In this document: one piece after another, positions 1 through 11,281 of the stretch
How positions within the stretch are numbered: the first letter of the stretch is position 1
Layout of the letters: the number at the start of each line of letters is the position of its first letter
Source of the DNA: Nepenthes gracilis
Taxonomy: Eukaryota; Streptophyta; Magnoliopsida; Caryophyllales; Nepenthaceae
Length of the DNA: 64,000 nt
Direction of reading: 5' to 3'
Assembly (NCBI GenBank): GCA_033239525.1
Contig: BSYO01000025.1
Span: 11,256,001 to 11,320,000 of the forward strand
Notes under the pieces: generated by a model
What the model was told of the DNA's origin: nothing
What the model saw: the letters and a program-made list of their open reading frames with translations, nothing else
Database searches by the model: none
Translations under genes and position numbers: made by a program

Positions 1-856
1 GATTACCGCCTCAGTCCTGTAACAAAGGCTAAAGGGCGTCTTGTGCGTTGGTTCCTTCGAGATTGTTCGATAAGACCAAGGAACGGAAGGGAGCTCGTCC
101 ACCTAGGAGCCCCCTGCGTCCTCAAACTTAGTTTTTAACCCGTGGAGCAGCGTTCGATTTTTCACCTCCACCTGTCTGTTTGCTTGGGGATATGCCACCG
201 AAGTGTGGACCAACTTGATGCCAAGATTGGTGCAATACTTGGTGAAGCGTTTTTCCGAGAACTGGATCCCGTTATCGGTCACAACGACTTCACGGACGCC
301 GAATCTACAGACGATACTCTTGCAAAGGAACTCCAGGGCATTATGCTCTGTAGTCTTAGCCAGTGGGACGGCTTCAACCCACTTGGTGAAGTAGTCAATG
401 TCCACGATAATGAATTTCCTTTGCCCCGTGGCAATGGGAAACGGGCAGAGAAGATCAAGCCCCCATTGCGCGAAGGGCCAAGGGGCCTGAAGGACCTTCA
501 GATCTGCGGATGACTAGCGGTGAAGGTTGCTGTGAAGTTGATAGCTTTCACATTTCTTCAAAACTCCAGCGCGTCTTTTTTATCGATGGCCAGTAATAGC
601 CCTGGCGCATGACCTTGAAAGCCAAGTTCTTTCCGTCAATGTGCGACCCACAGATCCCGAGGTGGACCTCGCTTAAAGTGTAGTCAGGTCTCTTGAAAGT
701 TAGGCAACGGAGGTATGGAGTCGAGTAGCCACGGCGGTATAACCGTCCGTCAACCACAGCATACCAGCCGGCTATCTTCTTGACCCGTTTGGCCTTCTCC
801 ACATCCTCCGGCAATGATCCGTCCACCAGATAGTTTAGAAAAGGCGTCATCTAATT
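1..856 (-). pseudogene. Retroelement integrase (HHCC zinc-binding plus catalytic core), broken
   Basis: Integrase inserts the reverse-transcribed copy into chromosomal DNA. The zinc-binding region lies at about 850-548: a conserved EVHLGICGSH stretch supplies the two histidines, followed by the usual QGYYWPS. The CC pair comes after a stop near 547, and where KCxxCQ is expected the sequence reads KCESYQ, so one cysteine is lost. The core follows in another frame at 405-103, with DYFTKW (first Asp), TDNG (second Asp) and a glutamate in QANRQVEV, where family members usually have QANGQVE. Frames differ between the two halves, so at least one indel is present. The C-terminal end is beyond the window. 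Confidence 0.85.
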
Positions 857-933
857 TCTGCTTTGGAAATCTACATTGCCTCTTGCTTCTCAACGCTAGG
901 AGTGTCTAGGATCTCCTGCATGTCCCTCGAATA

Positions 934-1314
934 TTATTCCAGATTTTCGGTTGTAGTGGCTTTGGCCAGCTGGTCTGCCTTCCAGTTTTCAATTCGGGGA
1001 ATGTGAACCTGGGTCAGTTTGTCGAAACACTGGGCGGCCTCCCTTGCCTTTGCCAAGTACTTGGCCAAGAGACTGTTGTTCACCTCAAAGCCTTTATTAA
1101 CCTGGTCAACGATTAGTTTGGAGTCACTGTAAACCACCAATCTCTTGGCAGAGCACTCCTTGGCTAACCGCAATTCGGCTAACAGGGCCTCGTACTCGGC
1201 AACGTTGTTGGTTGCCAGAAAATTGAGCCTGAGGGAGTATTTCACCTCAAACCCGTCGGAGGTCATAAGGACCACTCCAGCCCCAATGCCTGTGTCCGTC
1301 AACAATCCGTCCAT
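934..1314 (-). pseudogene. Second RNase H-like domain of Tat element
   Basis: The 126-codon open stretch contains the hallmarks of the extra RNase H in Tat elements: NVAEYEALLAELRLAKE, then VVYSDSKLIVDQV and a terminal region with RIENWKADQLAKA. The YSDSKL aspartate and the glutamate of AEYEAL are the expected acidic residues. It lies after the normal RNase H and before integrase, the diagnostic Tat order. Its frame differs from the RT/RNase H frame, indicating a frameshift near 1300. A close homologue in the same position occurs in the second Tat element at 51551-51950. Confidence 0.85.
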
Positions 1315-1835
1315 CTGGAGTATCCATTCCGGAACTCCGACAAGCCGTTCAGCACTTTCTTCGGGCTGTTCCTGAGGATTGGGGTTGTAGTCTCGACAAT
1401 GAAATCAACCAGTGCCTGTACCTTCACAGCAGGCCTGGGCTGGAATTCGATGTCGAACTCGCCCAACCTTATATCCCATTTTACCAACCGTCCAAAAACG
1501 TCGGGTTTCTGGAGTATGTTTTTCAGCAGTTGGTCCGTGAGGACCACTATCCGGTGGGCCTGAAAGTAAGGCCTCAACTTTCGAACAGAGAATATTAGCG
1601 CCAAGGCTCATTTTTCTGCGCGTGAGTAACAGGTCTCTAGGCCGGTCAACGTTTTACTTACGTAGTAGACCGGCCGCTGAGCGTCAGTGTCCTCGCACAC
1701 GAAGACAGAATTGAGAGACGCCTCTAACACTGCCAGGTAAATATATAATTCCTCTCCGCCCTTAGGAGACACCAACAACGGCGGGCTGGCCAAATACCGT
1801 TTCAGCTCATCGAAAGTGATTTGGCATTCCGCCAT
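1299..1835 (-). pseudogene. RT-associated RNase H domain
   Basis: Two open stretches in one frame (1835-1608 and 1604-1299), separated by a single stop codon at about 1605-1607, encode the canonical Ty3/gypsy RNase H: LYIYLAVLEASLNSVFVCE, VYYVSKTLTGLETCYS, then LRPYFQAHRIVVLTDQ and VKWDIRLGEFDIEFQPR. The usual first catalytic Asp (LYLYLAVS type) region is recognisable. It follows RT directly in the same frame, as expected in a pol polyprotein. The premature stop makes it nonfunctional unless suppressed. Confidence 0.82.
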
Positions 1836-1943
1836 TCATTGAAACCCGTTGAATTTTATTCCTCTAAAGGCTTTAAAGAAGGTCTGGTACTTGTCACCGG
1901 ACTTTGCAAGGAAGCGAGACAATGCTGCCAGCCATCCAGTCAG

Positions 1944-2610
1944 TCACTGGACGTCCTTTACATTCCGTGGCAGAGCCATGTCAGCGAGCACCTTGATCTT
2001 CTCTGGGTTCGCCTTGATTCCCCGTTGGGAGACGATGAAACCCAAGAATTTACCGGAGGCTACTCCGAAGATACACTTAGCTGGATTCAGCTTCATGTGA
2101 TGCTTAAGGAGCACCTCGAATGACTCTTCCAGATCGCGGATGTGGTCGCTAGTGACCTTACTCTTGACGAGCATATCATCGACATAGGCCTCCATGTTGT
2201 GACCAATTTATTTTTCAAATATTTTGTTGACCAGCCGTTGGTAGGTTGCTCCAGCGTTTTTAAGCCCAAAAGGCATTACTTTATAACAGTAGGTGTCCTG
2301 ATCAGTCATGAACGAGGTGTGCTCCTCGTCCTCCAGACTCATCCGAATTTGGTTGTAACCCGAATAGGCGTCCATAAAGCTTAGCAGCTCATGTCCGGCT
2401 GTTGAGTCAACCAGCAGGTCGATCCTGGGCCAAAGAAAGCTGTCATTCGGACAGGCCTTGTTAACGTCGGTAAAATCGATGCACATCCGTCATTTTCCAT
2501 TGCTTTTCTTTACTAAGACGACATTAGAGAACCAGTCCGGGTATTGGACTTCCCTAATAAAGCCTGTGTCCAGCAGCTTTTTGACCTCCTCTCGGATAGC
2601 GATCAGTTTT
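1944..2610 (-). pseudogene. Ty3/gypsy reverse transcriptase
   Basis: The minus-strand frame shows the RT blocks in order: CIDFTDVNKACPNDSF near 2480, then SFMDAYSGYNQI near 2380, VMPFGLKNAGATYQRLV near 2270, and the catalytic box AYVDDMLVKS near 2185. The YVDD aspartates are intact in this copy. A stop between 2208 and 2195 and another near 1943 break the frame, while RNase H continues in the same frame. Gene order and the sequence ACPNDSF place it in the Tat lineage. Confidence 0.87.
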
Positions 2611-2949
2611 TCAATAGAGTGGTTCATTCGCTTTTACCTGACGGGTTTTCGGTCGGAGTCAAGCCCCAACTTATGGACCATTATCTCTGCTGGGATTTCA
2701 GGTATGTCTGCTGGAATTCACGCAAAAAGGTCAGTGTTCCTTCGCAGGAACACAATTAGTTCATCGTGCAGTGGTTCGGTGAGTTAGTCGCCAATCTGTA
2801 CACACTTCTCCGACTCCTCCGAGTCCAGTGGGATTAGATCTGTGACTTCATCGGACTATTCTAGTGCTACCGCTTGGAGCGATCTGTGACATATAACAGG
2901 TTCATCCTGTAACTTGGTCGCCCAGCACCTCCCCGACACCGTAAGGTGT

Positions 2950-3290
2950 TGAAAATTTTATTTTGAGGTGTGAAATCGAGGTGACCACCCCGAACACAGT
3001 CAAGCAAGGTCTGCCCAGTATGGCGTAAACACTGAGGGTAGGTCGACCACCAGGAAGATGATTTGACTTGCTGTTTACGGATACGTACCCAAGGTGACCT
3101 CCAATTGGATAGTCCCCTGAACGGGTATAGGCTTGTTATTGAAGCTATATAATGGGCCTTCGACGGGTTTTAGTTGATTATTTTTAAAGCCTAATTTGAA
3201 GAATGCATCCAAGTAAAGAAAATATCTAGAGTTTCCATTATCAATAAATACTCGCTTCAGTTGGTAGTCGACATTACAGTCCGAAACTAG
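2950..3290 (-). pseudogene. Probable retroelement protease region
   Basis: Between gag and RT the minus strand has broken reading that resembles the Tat protease/linker: a NGNSRYFLYLDAFFKLG segment near 3240, a stretch reading GTIQLEVTLGTYP near 3100, and an ILGRPCL segment near 3010. No long open frame survives. The same order and very similar phrases occur in the second Tat element (49487-49940), which is the main support for the assignment. Confidence 0.6.
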
Positions 3291-3599
3291 TGCAGATACA
3301 ACGAGGGGATAACATGGGGGACATTACATGAGCTAAGTCATCATCACTGAAGCTGATAGTGTTATCCGTCGTGCGCTGCCTCTTCCTCCCAGCCTACTGT
3401 TCCTCGTCGCCAAATGTGTTTTTAGCAGGTCGGGTGCTAACCATGTTAACCACCCCTACTGCAACCCAGTTTCTGGGAGGAGATGCTCCTGCCCCTCTCC
3501 GTCCGCTGTTCCAGAACTCTGTCCGGCACCCCTTACGAACTTGGTGAGGTGTTCTCTGTGAATCAGCTCCTCAATCTCCCTCTACAGCGTCTTACAATC

Positions 3600-5039
3600 C
3601 TCAGTCAAATGCCCAGTAGAGCGGTAAAAGTCTCCATACTTCGACTGGTTCCCCGAGTCCTTTTTTAGTGGTTTTGGCCACTTCAAAAATTTCTCTCTGC
3701 GGATCTGAATAAGAACATTTGAGCGTGTGTCCGTCAGAGGTGTGAAGCTGGTGGGCTCGTAGTCTCTGCGTTCTGGGGGCCCAGTTTGGCATTGCTTTTG
3801 GCAGGAGTGATCTCCACCGCTGTACTTCCTTTTTCCCTCTCCAGGGAACGATCGAGGCTAATCCGCCCATTCTGGGCATTTTGCCTCGTTGGCCTCCTCT
3901 GCGGCAGCATAGGCCCGGGTTATGGATTCCACCTTCCAGAAGGTTTGAGGATTCTTGTGGGCCAGGTGCTTGAAGAAGTCCCCGTAGGTCAGCGCGGAGA
4001 TGAAACTGCCTAGCTTCATCTCCTCTGTAATTCGGGGAATCCGTCTAGCCTCTGTCACAAAACGATCCAGGAATTGCCATGGGTTCTCTCCCGATTTTTG
4101 CTTGATATGGGAGAGATGCCATGGCTGCTTCTTTTTCCGTCAGCTAGAGACGTACTGAGTCAGGAAGAGATCCGTGAGCTCACAGAAGCTGCTGATGGTG
4201 CCTGAAGGGAGCTGATGGAACCAGATTCGGGCATCTCCCCTCAGCGTGAGCGGGAAACAGCAGCACATCACTGAGTCTTCCAACCCTTGTAGACTCAGAT
4301 GGGTGCGGAAGTGATCGAGGTGGTCAACCGAATTACTGCTCCCATCGTATGAGTCAAGGAAAGGCATCTTGAACTTGGTAGGCAGTGGACGGCTCAAGAT
4401 CTTTGCTGTGAAAGGAGACCGGTCCAAATCGATGGCGCGCTCCTCATCTCGGAACACACGGTTCCAGATTTTGTCAACTTGCGAATCTGCGCGAGTGATG
4501 TTTGCTGATCTCTTGGAGTTGAGGTAAGCTCTCAACTCTGTTCTGTCCTTGGAGGGTTCAGCAGCCGGTTGGCTACTGCCTCCAGCGGACCTAACAGTCC
4601 TGGAGGCTCGCTTCTGGAATGCGTTCCCGTCTTCAGCCTGAGAATATCGGGGATTTCTTCTCTTCGAACTTTCCCGTGGAGACGTGCTCTCGGAGCGTTC
4701 TTCAGGCCTGTTCTGGCCAGGAACGCAGGAGGAGGCTGGGACTGGATGACTCCTGGGTCTTTCGAGCCTTTTGGCTTGCATCTTCTTCCTCTGGCCACCT
4801 TTTTTGGTGGCCGGTGCTGGGACAGCTGCCGGAGGAGTCGCTTGCAGTCGCTGCTCATTCTGAGTGTAAAGTATTTGAAGTAGACGATTATTTGCTTGTA
4901 TCTGCTCCATTAGCTGCTGGAAGTAGAGCGCTGGCACTTCGCCCATTATCCCGTTGACCATGATACCGGTAGCGTGGTCCTGGTCGGGATTGGTGATGTC
5001 TCTAGTGAGATCACCAACCTGGGCTCTCAAGTTCACCAT
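3600..5039 (-). pseudogene. Tat-type gag (capsid and nucleocapsid region)
   Basis: Gag forms the particle that packages element RNA. The open frame extends to 5216, but the likely start is the Met at 5039 (MVNLRAQVGDL), because the PBS lies at 5110-5126 upstream of it. The first 300 codons are open: a basic Ser/Arg-rich region, then the capsid part with KFKMPFLDSYDGSS, DHFRTHLSLQG and PLTLRGDARIWFHQLP. After a stop near 4138 the frame resumes at 4058 (KLGSFISALTYGDFF, AAAEEANEAK). A shifted frame near 3640 gives KYGDFYRSTGHLTEDC, a knuckle-like motif common in Tat gag proteins. Stops and a shift make it a pseudogene. Confidence 0.82.
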
Positions 5040-5109
5040 TGCGAATGCAGAATCAGACGGTGAAGAAGAGAGCGTTGTGCAGATTTGTGGTTGGCTTTTG
5101 TAAGCGCTT

Positions 5110-5126
5110 CCCACTAACGGTGCCAA
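5110..5126 (-). other. Primer-binding site of the Tat element
   Basis: Read on the minus strand this is TTGGCACCGTTAGTGGG, immediately adjoining the LTR end. It matches the PBS form common in plant Tat elements (TTGGCGCCGTCTGTGG) and aligns with the PBS of the second Tat element at 47822-47837. Confidence 0.75.
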
Positions 5127-6180
5127 CGATGCGTCCTTGGATTCGAATTTTAAACAGATTCGGGGTGATCCGCTTGTCCTGGTTCCGGCTCTATTCACTG
5201 AGTTTGGATCCTGCACACCACTAAAAAGAACAGGAGGTCGGTGTGTCGACGAAAAGCTATCCCACTGAAAACACTCTGACGCTCAGGTCAGTAAACAGCC
5301 TTCAAAATATGAGAAAGTCACTGAAAATAAGAATTGAAAGAGAGAGAGAGAGCAAGAGTGCGTGTATCTCCAGATGAAAGAGAGACAAAGCCGTCTTCTT
5401 GAATCTAGATAGTAGGGAGGCAGTAAAACGGCTATCGAAGCGCATTTGTATGCCTTGAATTTTTTGAGGGACAGTAGAGAATTGTGAGTAGGTCTCTCTT
5501 GTCGTTGTGGGCGTTGTGAGTAAAAAGCTTGCGTGAGTAAGCGTTTGCGTGAGTAACAGATAGCGTGCCTGGAATGAGAATTCTATGGCTCATTTATGGT
5601 TGACAAGGCGATCTCCCTCCTTTGGAATGAGTGATTCTCTGCGTGATTCTTGGTTGGCCTGCCTTTCAGTGCTGATACAAGTTGCCAAATGGACCAAAAT
5701 TGTTTCCTTCAACAGTGGTCAGCGGCTTTCCAAATTGCTTACCTTCCTTTTGTATTTTTTACTGTTAGAGCACCCCAGTTGGCAGGAGATTGGAAAAATC
5801 TTGCGCCTTCCTTATGAGAAGGGCGCTGATTTTGTCAATATCCATTTTGGGAGCCAGTAGGAATCATGGAAGATGCTGGGAGAGCCATTGCTGGGTGTCT
5901 GATAGATTGTGGGCTCAAGTGGGCCAAGCCCATAAAAAGTCTTTTATTTTTGGCATGTTGTTATATTGATTTCGGTCAACGCCAGAGTTAACCGTCTGCA
6001 CGTGAGTTAGTCGCCCGCTGGATTCTAGACGATCAACGCTAGCATTGACCGTCTTGGGCCTTTCAGGCTTTGAGCCTTCGTGCCCTGTTGGACCGTTTTT
6101 AAGTTGACCGCCTGGTATACTGTGTTGGGCCTCTATTGACCATAGTCCAGCCCATATTTCGGTGTACCCATGAATTATCG
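5127..6180 (-). repeat. 5' LTR of the Tat element
   Basis: The downstream border (minus-strand reading) is GCATCG directly before the PBS, a one-base variant of the GCATCA end inferred from the other Tat element. The upstream border is the minus-strand start CGATAATTCATGGGTACAC, resembling the TGATA...GGGTATAG start of the other Tat LTRs with TG mutated to CG. Length about 1.05 kb. It holds a GA-rich microsatellite near 5338-5352 and a cluster of GGTCAA/TTGACC words near its start. The boundary at 6180 is inferred, since the partner LTR is not in the window. Confidence 0.65.
5974..6143. promoter_or_regulatory. W-box-like cluster in the U3 part of the Tat LTR
   Basis: Four copies of GGTCAA or its complement TTGACC fall within about 170 bp, near the U3 end of the LTR, along with near matches such as GATCAACG and GTTAACCG. 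TTGACC is the core recognised by plant WRKY factors. Chance would give about 0.1 copy in this length. Function is inferred. Confidence 0.5.
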
Positions 6181-7038
6181 AAATGAGATAGAGTATGGTA
6201 TAGAGAAACCCACTAGTGAAATATAAATTAGAGATGGTCATTACATGAGTTAGAAAATAATAATATTAGTTAAAGGTTATAAAGATAATTATAACTTTTG
6301 ATGGAATCCATTAGGAGTTACATGATATGCAACTTTAATGTTCTACCAATTATGAGACATTATTAAAATGTGATGACAATCAAGTATATGCTGGTAAGGA
6401 GTAACCATCAATTTATTATGGATGCATTTAAATGTTGATAATTCACTAATTTATAGAATATTTTGAATGGTTGTACTTTAAAGATAAATCATATTAAGGA
6501 TTTAGAGAATTCAATAAGAGCATTTGATACTATACGATTAAGGGTGTCTTATAAAGTTGACCTATATAGGACAATCAAAAATAGGTTAAGGTTGCAGAAC
6601 GATTAAAGTTATGATCGACGGCAGCATTATTATGGTCGACAACATAATGTAATAAAGTGAGATGCTAGCACTTCAATTAACGATTCAAGTTATATACCAT
6701 AGTTGTACTAGAGTTGTATTGGGATGACAAGTTTAAATGTGGTTGTTGTAAATGGGTAATACAATTACAAGTTGATTATGAGAACGTTGGTTATCAGAAA
6801 GATTGTGGACTCAATTTGTGTAAATAATAGGTAGAGAGAGACTCTTTTAATATTAATATTTCAGTAGTGTGTGTGTAACCTATTATATGATAAAATTATG
6901 CGCCGTTGGTTTCGAAGGGAGTAAAGGTTTGAAGAATATTTAATTCGAATAGACATGGTTTTTTAGGTAAAAGTACCAACAATTAATTGAGGATCAAAAC
7001 TTATATTTTGAGAACGAAATTTTTTTAAGAGAGAGGAT
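6181..7038 (+). other. Degraded 3' internal end of an LTR element preceding LTR-C
   Basis: There is no open reading frame of note. The last 60 bases resemble the 3' internal end of plant Ty3/gypsy chromoviruses: a region reading FENEIFLRER directly before a purine-rich tract (AAGAGAGAGGA, 7027-7037) that abuts the TGTAAT start of LTR-C. The rest is AT-rich and unrecognisable. Confidence 0.45.
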
Positions 7039-7135
7039 TGTAATACATCGATAATTGACTCAAATTATATAGTTATAGACTTAATATAGTAATAAATAAT
7101 CTGAAATATTAATATTAATAAATATTATAAATAAT

Positions 7136-7306
7136 AATTAGTATTAAATAATTAATAATAATAATAATAATAAATTAGAGTAATAATATACACTGATAAA
7201 TATTAATTAGTAGTAAATAATAATGTTAGATGACATCATAATAAAATATTAATAATAAATATAATAATAATAAATAAGTAAATGGAAAATAATAATAATA
7301 AATAAA

Positions 7307-7338
<32 letters not shown>

Positions 7339-7416
7339 GTTGTTGTTGTTGTTATTGTTGTTGTTATTATTATTATTGTTATTGTTATTGTTGATAATAA
7401 TAAGAAGAAGAAGAAT
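7136..7416. repeat. AAT/ATT/TTG-type microsatellite
   Basis: A long run of imperfect AAT units changes to ATT and TTG units around 7320, then to AAG/GAA near 7400. It produces spurious open frames of poly-Asn and poly-Leu on opposite strands. It lies about 100-380 bp inside LTR-C, the same relative location as the triplet runs in LTR-A and LTR-B. Confidence 0.95.
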
Positions 7417-8284
7417 TAGTGAAGAATACAGAAGAGAGACAAACAAAGAAAAAGGAGAGGAAAGAGGAAGAAATTGTCAGTCGATTTTGTTCTATGATGG
7501 CTTCCCCTTCTCCAGCCAAACTGTTAGGTAAACCATAATTTATAAGCCGATTTCCTTCTTTCTCTCAATGGCCAACCTCATTTTCCCCTATATATATGGA
7601 AGCAGATTCCATGGAGTAGCAAAGAAGGAAGAATAAGGTTAGGCCAATGTTATTGTTGTTGTCGCCGTCGATTAATCTATGCCGGAGAAGGTCACCATAC
7701 TACTCAAAGCTGCCACCGTCGTTAATCTACGCCGTTGCTACAATGTCTCTAAAAATCAGGTAAGTTGATTTGAGTTTTCGTTCGTAATCCTCTTATTTTA
7801 CAATACTCCAATCTTTGTAAGTGAAATTCCTATTTTAAGTAATTCCTTTTCTTCTCAGTGATGGTATCGATTTTTGTCTACATGCTTTAACTGGTATAAA
7901 TCAGCTGTACTTCGGTTAAAAAGGGAAAAAATATGAAAACAGAGCCATGGCTCTTATTAACGAAGTTCCAACATTTGTGAGGGTTTAATAACCAATTGGG
8001 GCATGTTAATTTGTTCAATGGAGTTAACAAATTATATATTTTACATATTATATCTCAAGATTTTTGATTCCTCCTTAGTTCGATGCAAATCTAAGTTGGA
8101 AGAGAAACAGAGCATAGTGCTTTGTTTTGCCTTCGGAACCAAGCTCTGGGATTCGAAAATGGAGAGAAACAGACAGAGTGGGTAGGAGGTATATGGCGTG
8201 CATACGGCGTTGTGCGTATATGTACATGTAGCGTTGAGGGTGTGCATAGTGCGTAGTGTGTGGGTATGTGTCTGGCAACAAATA

Positions 8285-8289
8285 TGTTC
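8285..8289 (+). other. Target duplication of LTR-B, left copy (TGTTC)
   Basis: TGTTC directly precedes TGTGACGTCC. The right-hand counterpart at 13807-13811 reads CGTTC, a one-base (transition) mismatch. Confidence 0.6.
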
Positions 8290-8934
8290 TGTGACGTCCC
8301 TAACCTGAGTCACTTGACCTGGTTTAAACCGACCACAAAAAGACTTAAAATTTCAATCATCCTCATAAATTCAATATAATAATTATAATTCTCATAATAA
8401 ATTTCTTCAATATAATAAATACCAACAAAATAAAGTAAAATATCAAAAGATATTTCTAGAGTATAAAATTAATACTCTCTCCTGCTGGGTCTCAATCTCT
8501 TTTACCACACCTTTTATCCAACTTTAGAGTCATTATCGTTTACATCTGTTACTCTGAAAGAAAGAAAAATAATAATAGTGAGCTAAATACCCAACAAGTA
8601 ATAACAAATCCAAAATAAATAGAAAATGAAAATAAATTTCTCAGGCATATAAAAGTTACGAACAACAATATAATACCCAACAGATAAATATAACCAAGAA
8701 TTTATATTTTATCGTATCTACGATTCAAATGCATAAGAAAGACAGGTCACTCCAAATTCTGATATGACAAAGATCATAAGATTTCACCAATAAGAGGCGA
8801 AAATCCCTCAAAATTCGATCTCACAAGAAATAAAAGGGATCTCTTAATCCGAATATCAGCTTGAACGACTTGAAAACTGAATAAAATAAATAACATGGAT
8901 TCCACTAAATCAGAATATAGTACAATCTGACACG

Positions 8935-8939
8935 TGGAT
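8935..8939 (+). other. Target duplication of LTR-A, left copy (TGGAT)
   Basis: TGGAT immediately precedes the TGTAATATTTCGG start of LTR-A and is repeated exactly at 11282-11286 after its end. The flanks rejoin into a sequence that matches the uninterrupted counterpart in LTR-C around 14850-14870. Confidence 0.85.
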
Positions 8940-11281
8940 TGTAATATTTCGGATCCTGCTTAGATTATTTTAATATTAATTGTGATTTTTTTGACATTTT
9001 GGACGTGAAAAAAATAAATTAAAATATTATAAAATTTTGAGGAATGATCAGAATTTTGAAGTGGCGCTTGAAGCACATCCGCGCTGTTGTTTGAATCCCG
9101 ATTGGGATTCAAAAATAAAAAAAAAGTAAAATATGAAATATATAATAATAATGATAATAATAATAATAAATAAATAATAATAATAATAATAATAATAAAA
9201 GGGAGAAAAGAATGGGAAAGCAGAGAGGGAGTCGGGGAGAGAAAGTGAGGGGAGTAGAGTTTCGACGCGGGGAAGAGAGGAGAAGGAAGAGAAGGAGGAA
9301 GTGGCGGCGGCACAGGTGACCAGCGACCATGGTGGCGTGCGGGCGGTTGGCGGTGGTGAGTGGAGGGTGCAGCGTGCGGTGGCAGCGCGAGTGGTGTGAG
9401 GGAGAGAGAGAGGACGGTGAAGTTGCACGAGGAGAGAGAGGTGGTGGCAGCGTAGCGGCATCGGCGCCGGTAGGGTGATGTCGGTAAGGCAGGTGACGGC
9501 CATGTGAGGCAGTACGGATGTGGAGCGACGACAACGCGCGGCAGCAACCCACACGGAGAGGAGAGAGAAAGGGCACAGCAAAAGAGAGAGAAACGTCCGA
9601 TTCAGGTGCTTCAAGATATCATTTCTTCAGATTTACGAAGTATAATGTTAAGACAAATATCCTTTAACCATATCGTTAATCTGATTTACTTTCTAATATA
9701 TTTTGACTATTGTTGGCGATTTTACTAACATGCATGTATTTTTATATACTCTCAATTTATTAATTATGTACATGCATGTATATTTTACTAGTCGTACGGT
9801 GGTTTTACATGGGTATTTATAATTTAGAGGATTTTTAGACACTCATATGGTATATATGTTTATTTGTGTATCCGTATGTTATAGAATCATAAACCAGGAC
9901 TCACATTAATCATGCATGCTGCTGGAGACAGGGTCACTACGGGAACATAGCGGTCCAAGACCCGAGGGGCCGTTATATGTGATTCGAAGCATGAGATATT
10001 GGTATCACTCTCAACGGAGAGGTTTAGTCTCGACGGAGACGCATATGATGTGGCTCCTTCCGCTGGCAGGAAGATTGAGGCATTTAGTAACTAACTGCCT
10101 CACTGTATATTTAAATGAGAACATCATAAGAAATTGACGGAAAACTAATATATTCGAACGTTTTAATATATAGCTAAAACTTGATGTTACACCCAAAGTC
10201 GCAGTTACAAAATATAGTGAGTAAGTTCCTAATCTATGGGAGACGGAGTACATAGATGGCCTTGAGTTACTAGCCTAAACTGTAGTTAATCCTTGAATTG
10301 TTGGCTTAAATCGCAGCCGATATAGCCATGGTTACCGAATGAGAATAACCCTTCATCAAGTTGGTATTATTGATCTTTAGTTCTCTGATTTCGTGCATGC
10401 TTTGTATTTCTGTATGTATTGCGTGGATTACGATTTAAGATATATGATTTGGCCCACAGATGAGCGATAGGAATATCTCGTACGTACTGGTGTGTTAAGC
10501 CCCGAAACACGTTTTATATTTATATGTTTTGATTCCGGTATTTTCTTTGATTTCAACGTTTGCTTTATGGGATTTAGATTCGAACGATGGTTTGTGTCCC
10601 ACACGACTGTGATGACGGTCGCAATTATGTAATGTGACATTGAATCATATGATATGATATCATCTATAATATTTGACCGGATTACTATTTATTATGATTA
10701 TATCCCTGAGAGACTGTTTGATATGGACGATGATTTAGTATGAGACATCTCCTCGGTTTTCAGGGATTTTACGAACATTGTATTTTGTTTTACGTGATTG
10801 TTATGTGATATCCCTACTTCTGATTTTTGTGTACTGTTTTATACGATGATTATACTTGTTAAGGTCTAGGCTTATGTTTTCATATTTTATCCCTTCAGAC
10901 TAGTAGTATAGATATGCTTGTAGGAGTGCGGACGCGATTTGGTACAGATATCTCTATCGGTGAGTAAGATATTATGTTATGTATGTTTCTGATCCCGAGG
11001 TTGTATTTTGTTTATTGTTTATGGCCAGATGATGGCCCTAATCCTTGTATAAGAAATATTGAAGCTGTATATTTGGATACCTCCATTGCGATTTGTTAGA
11101 TAGCAGGTCATGTATTATATTTATCCGGATTTATATCCGATAAGGTCTTGTACGGATTTTATTATGTTGGATCCTGTATGTTTTCAGATTGTCACGTCCG
11201 GGTTGGGTTATTATAATTAATGAAAATCTTATTATTGATTTTATTTTTTACTTACGTATATTGTATTCCCAAGTCGTGACA
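8940..11281 (+). repeat. LTR-A: intact solo LTR, 2342 bp
   Basis: Borders TGTAATATTTCGG and CCCAAGTCGTGACA are flanked by perfect TGGAT duplications. It contains a triplet run (9140-9198), a GC-rich block (9230-9600) whose antisense open frames are low-complexity and not convincing genes, and a 3' part with GTCACGTCCGGGTTGGG (11196-11212), a word often seen near the end of long plant chromovirus LTRs. No PBS or polypurine tract lies inside, so it is a solo LTR. It is the youngest layer of this nest. Confidence 0.82.
9140..9198. repeat. AAT microsatellite in LTR-A
   Basis: Imperfect (AAT)n with AAAT interruptions, about 200 bp from the LTR-A start. Confidence 0.9.

Larger units (their letters stand above)
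1..6180 (-). mobile_element. Tat-lineage Ty3/gypsy LTR retrotransposon, 5' part (truncated by window edge)
   Basis: Read on the minus strand, the order is LTR (6180-5127), primer-binding site, gag, protease, reverse transcriptase, RNase H, a second RNase H-like domain, then integrase running off the window start. The extra RNase H-like domain between the normal RNase H and integrase, together with a PBS of the TTGGC(G/A)CCGT type, is characteristic of the plant Tat lineage (Retand/Ogre group). The reading frame shifts between RNase H, second RNase H and integrase, and in-frame stops interrupt gag and RT, so this copy cannot make its own proteins. The 3' LTR lies outside the window, so the target duplication cannot be tested. 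It is related to the element at 47133-59682. Confidence 0.88.

Noticed and set aside
4569..4957. Plus-strand ORFs over gag
   Set aside because: Shadows of the minus-strand gag frame, which has recognisable capsid motifs.
7249..7446. Open frames of poly-Asn (minus) and poly-Leu (plus)
   Set aside because: Translation of a triplet microsatellite; not genes.
8960..9614. Overlapping minus-strand ORFs of 155-195 codons
   Set aside because: Three frames open at once in GC-biased low-complexity sequence inside LTR-A; Pro/Ser/Leu composition without a domain.
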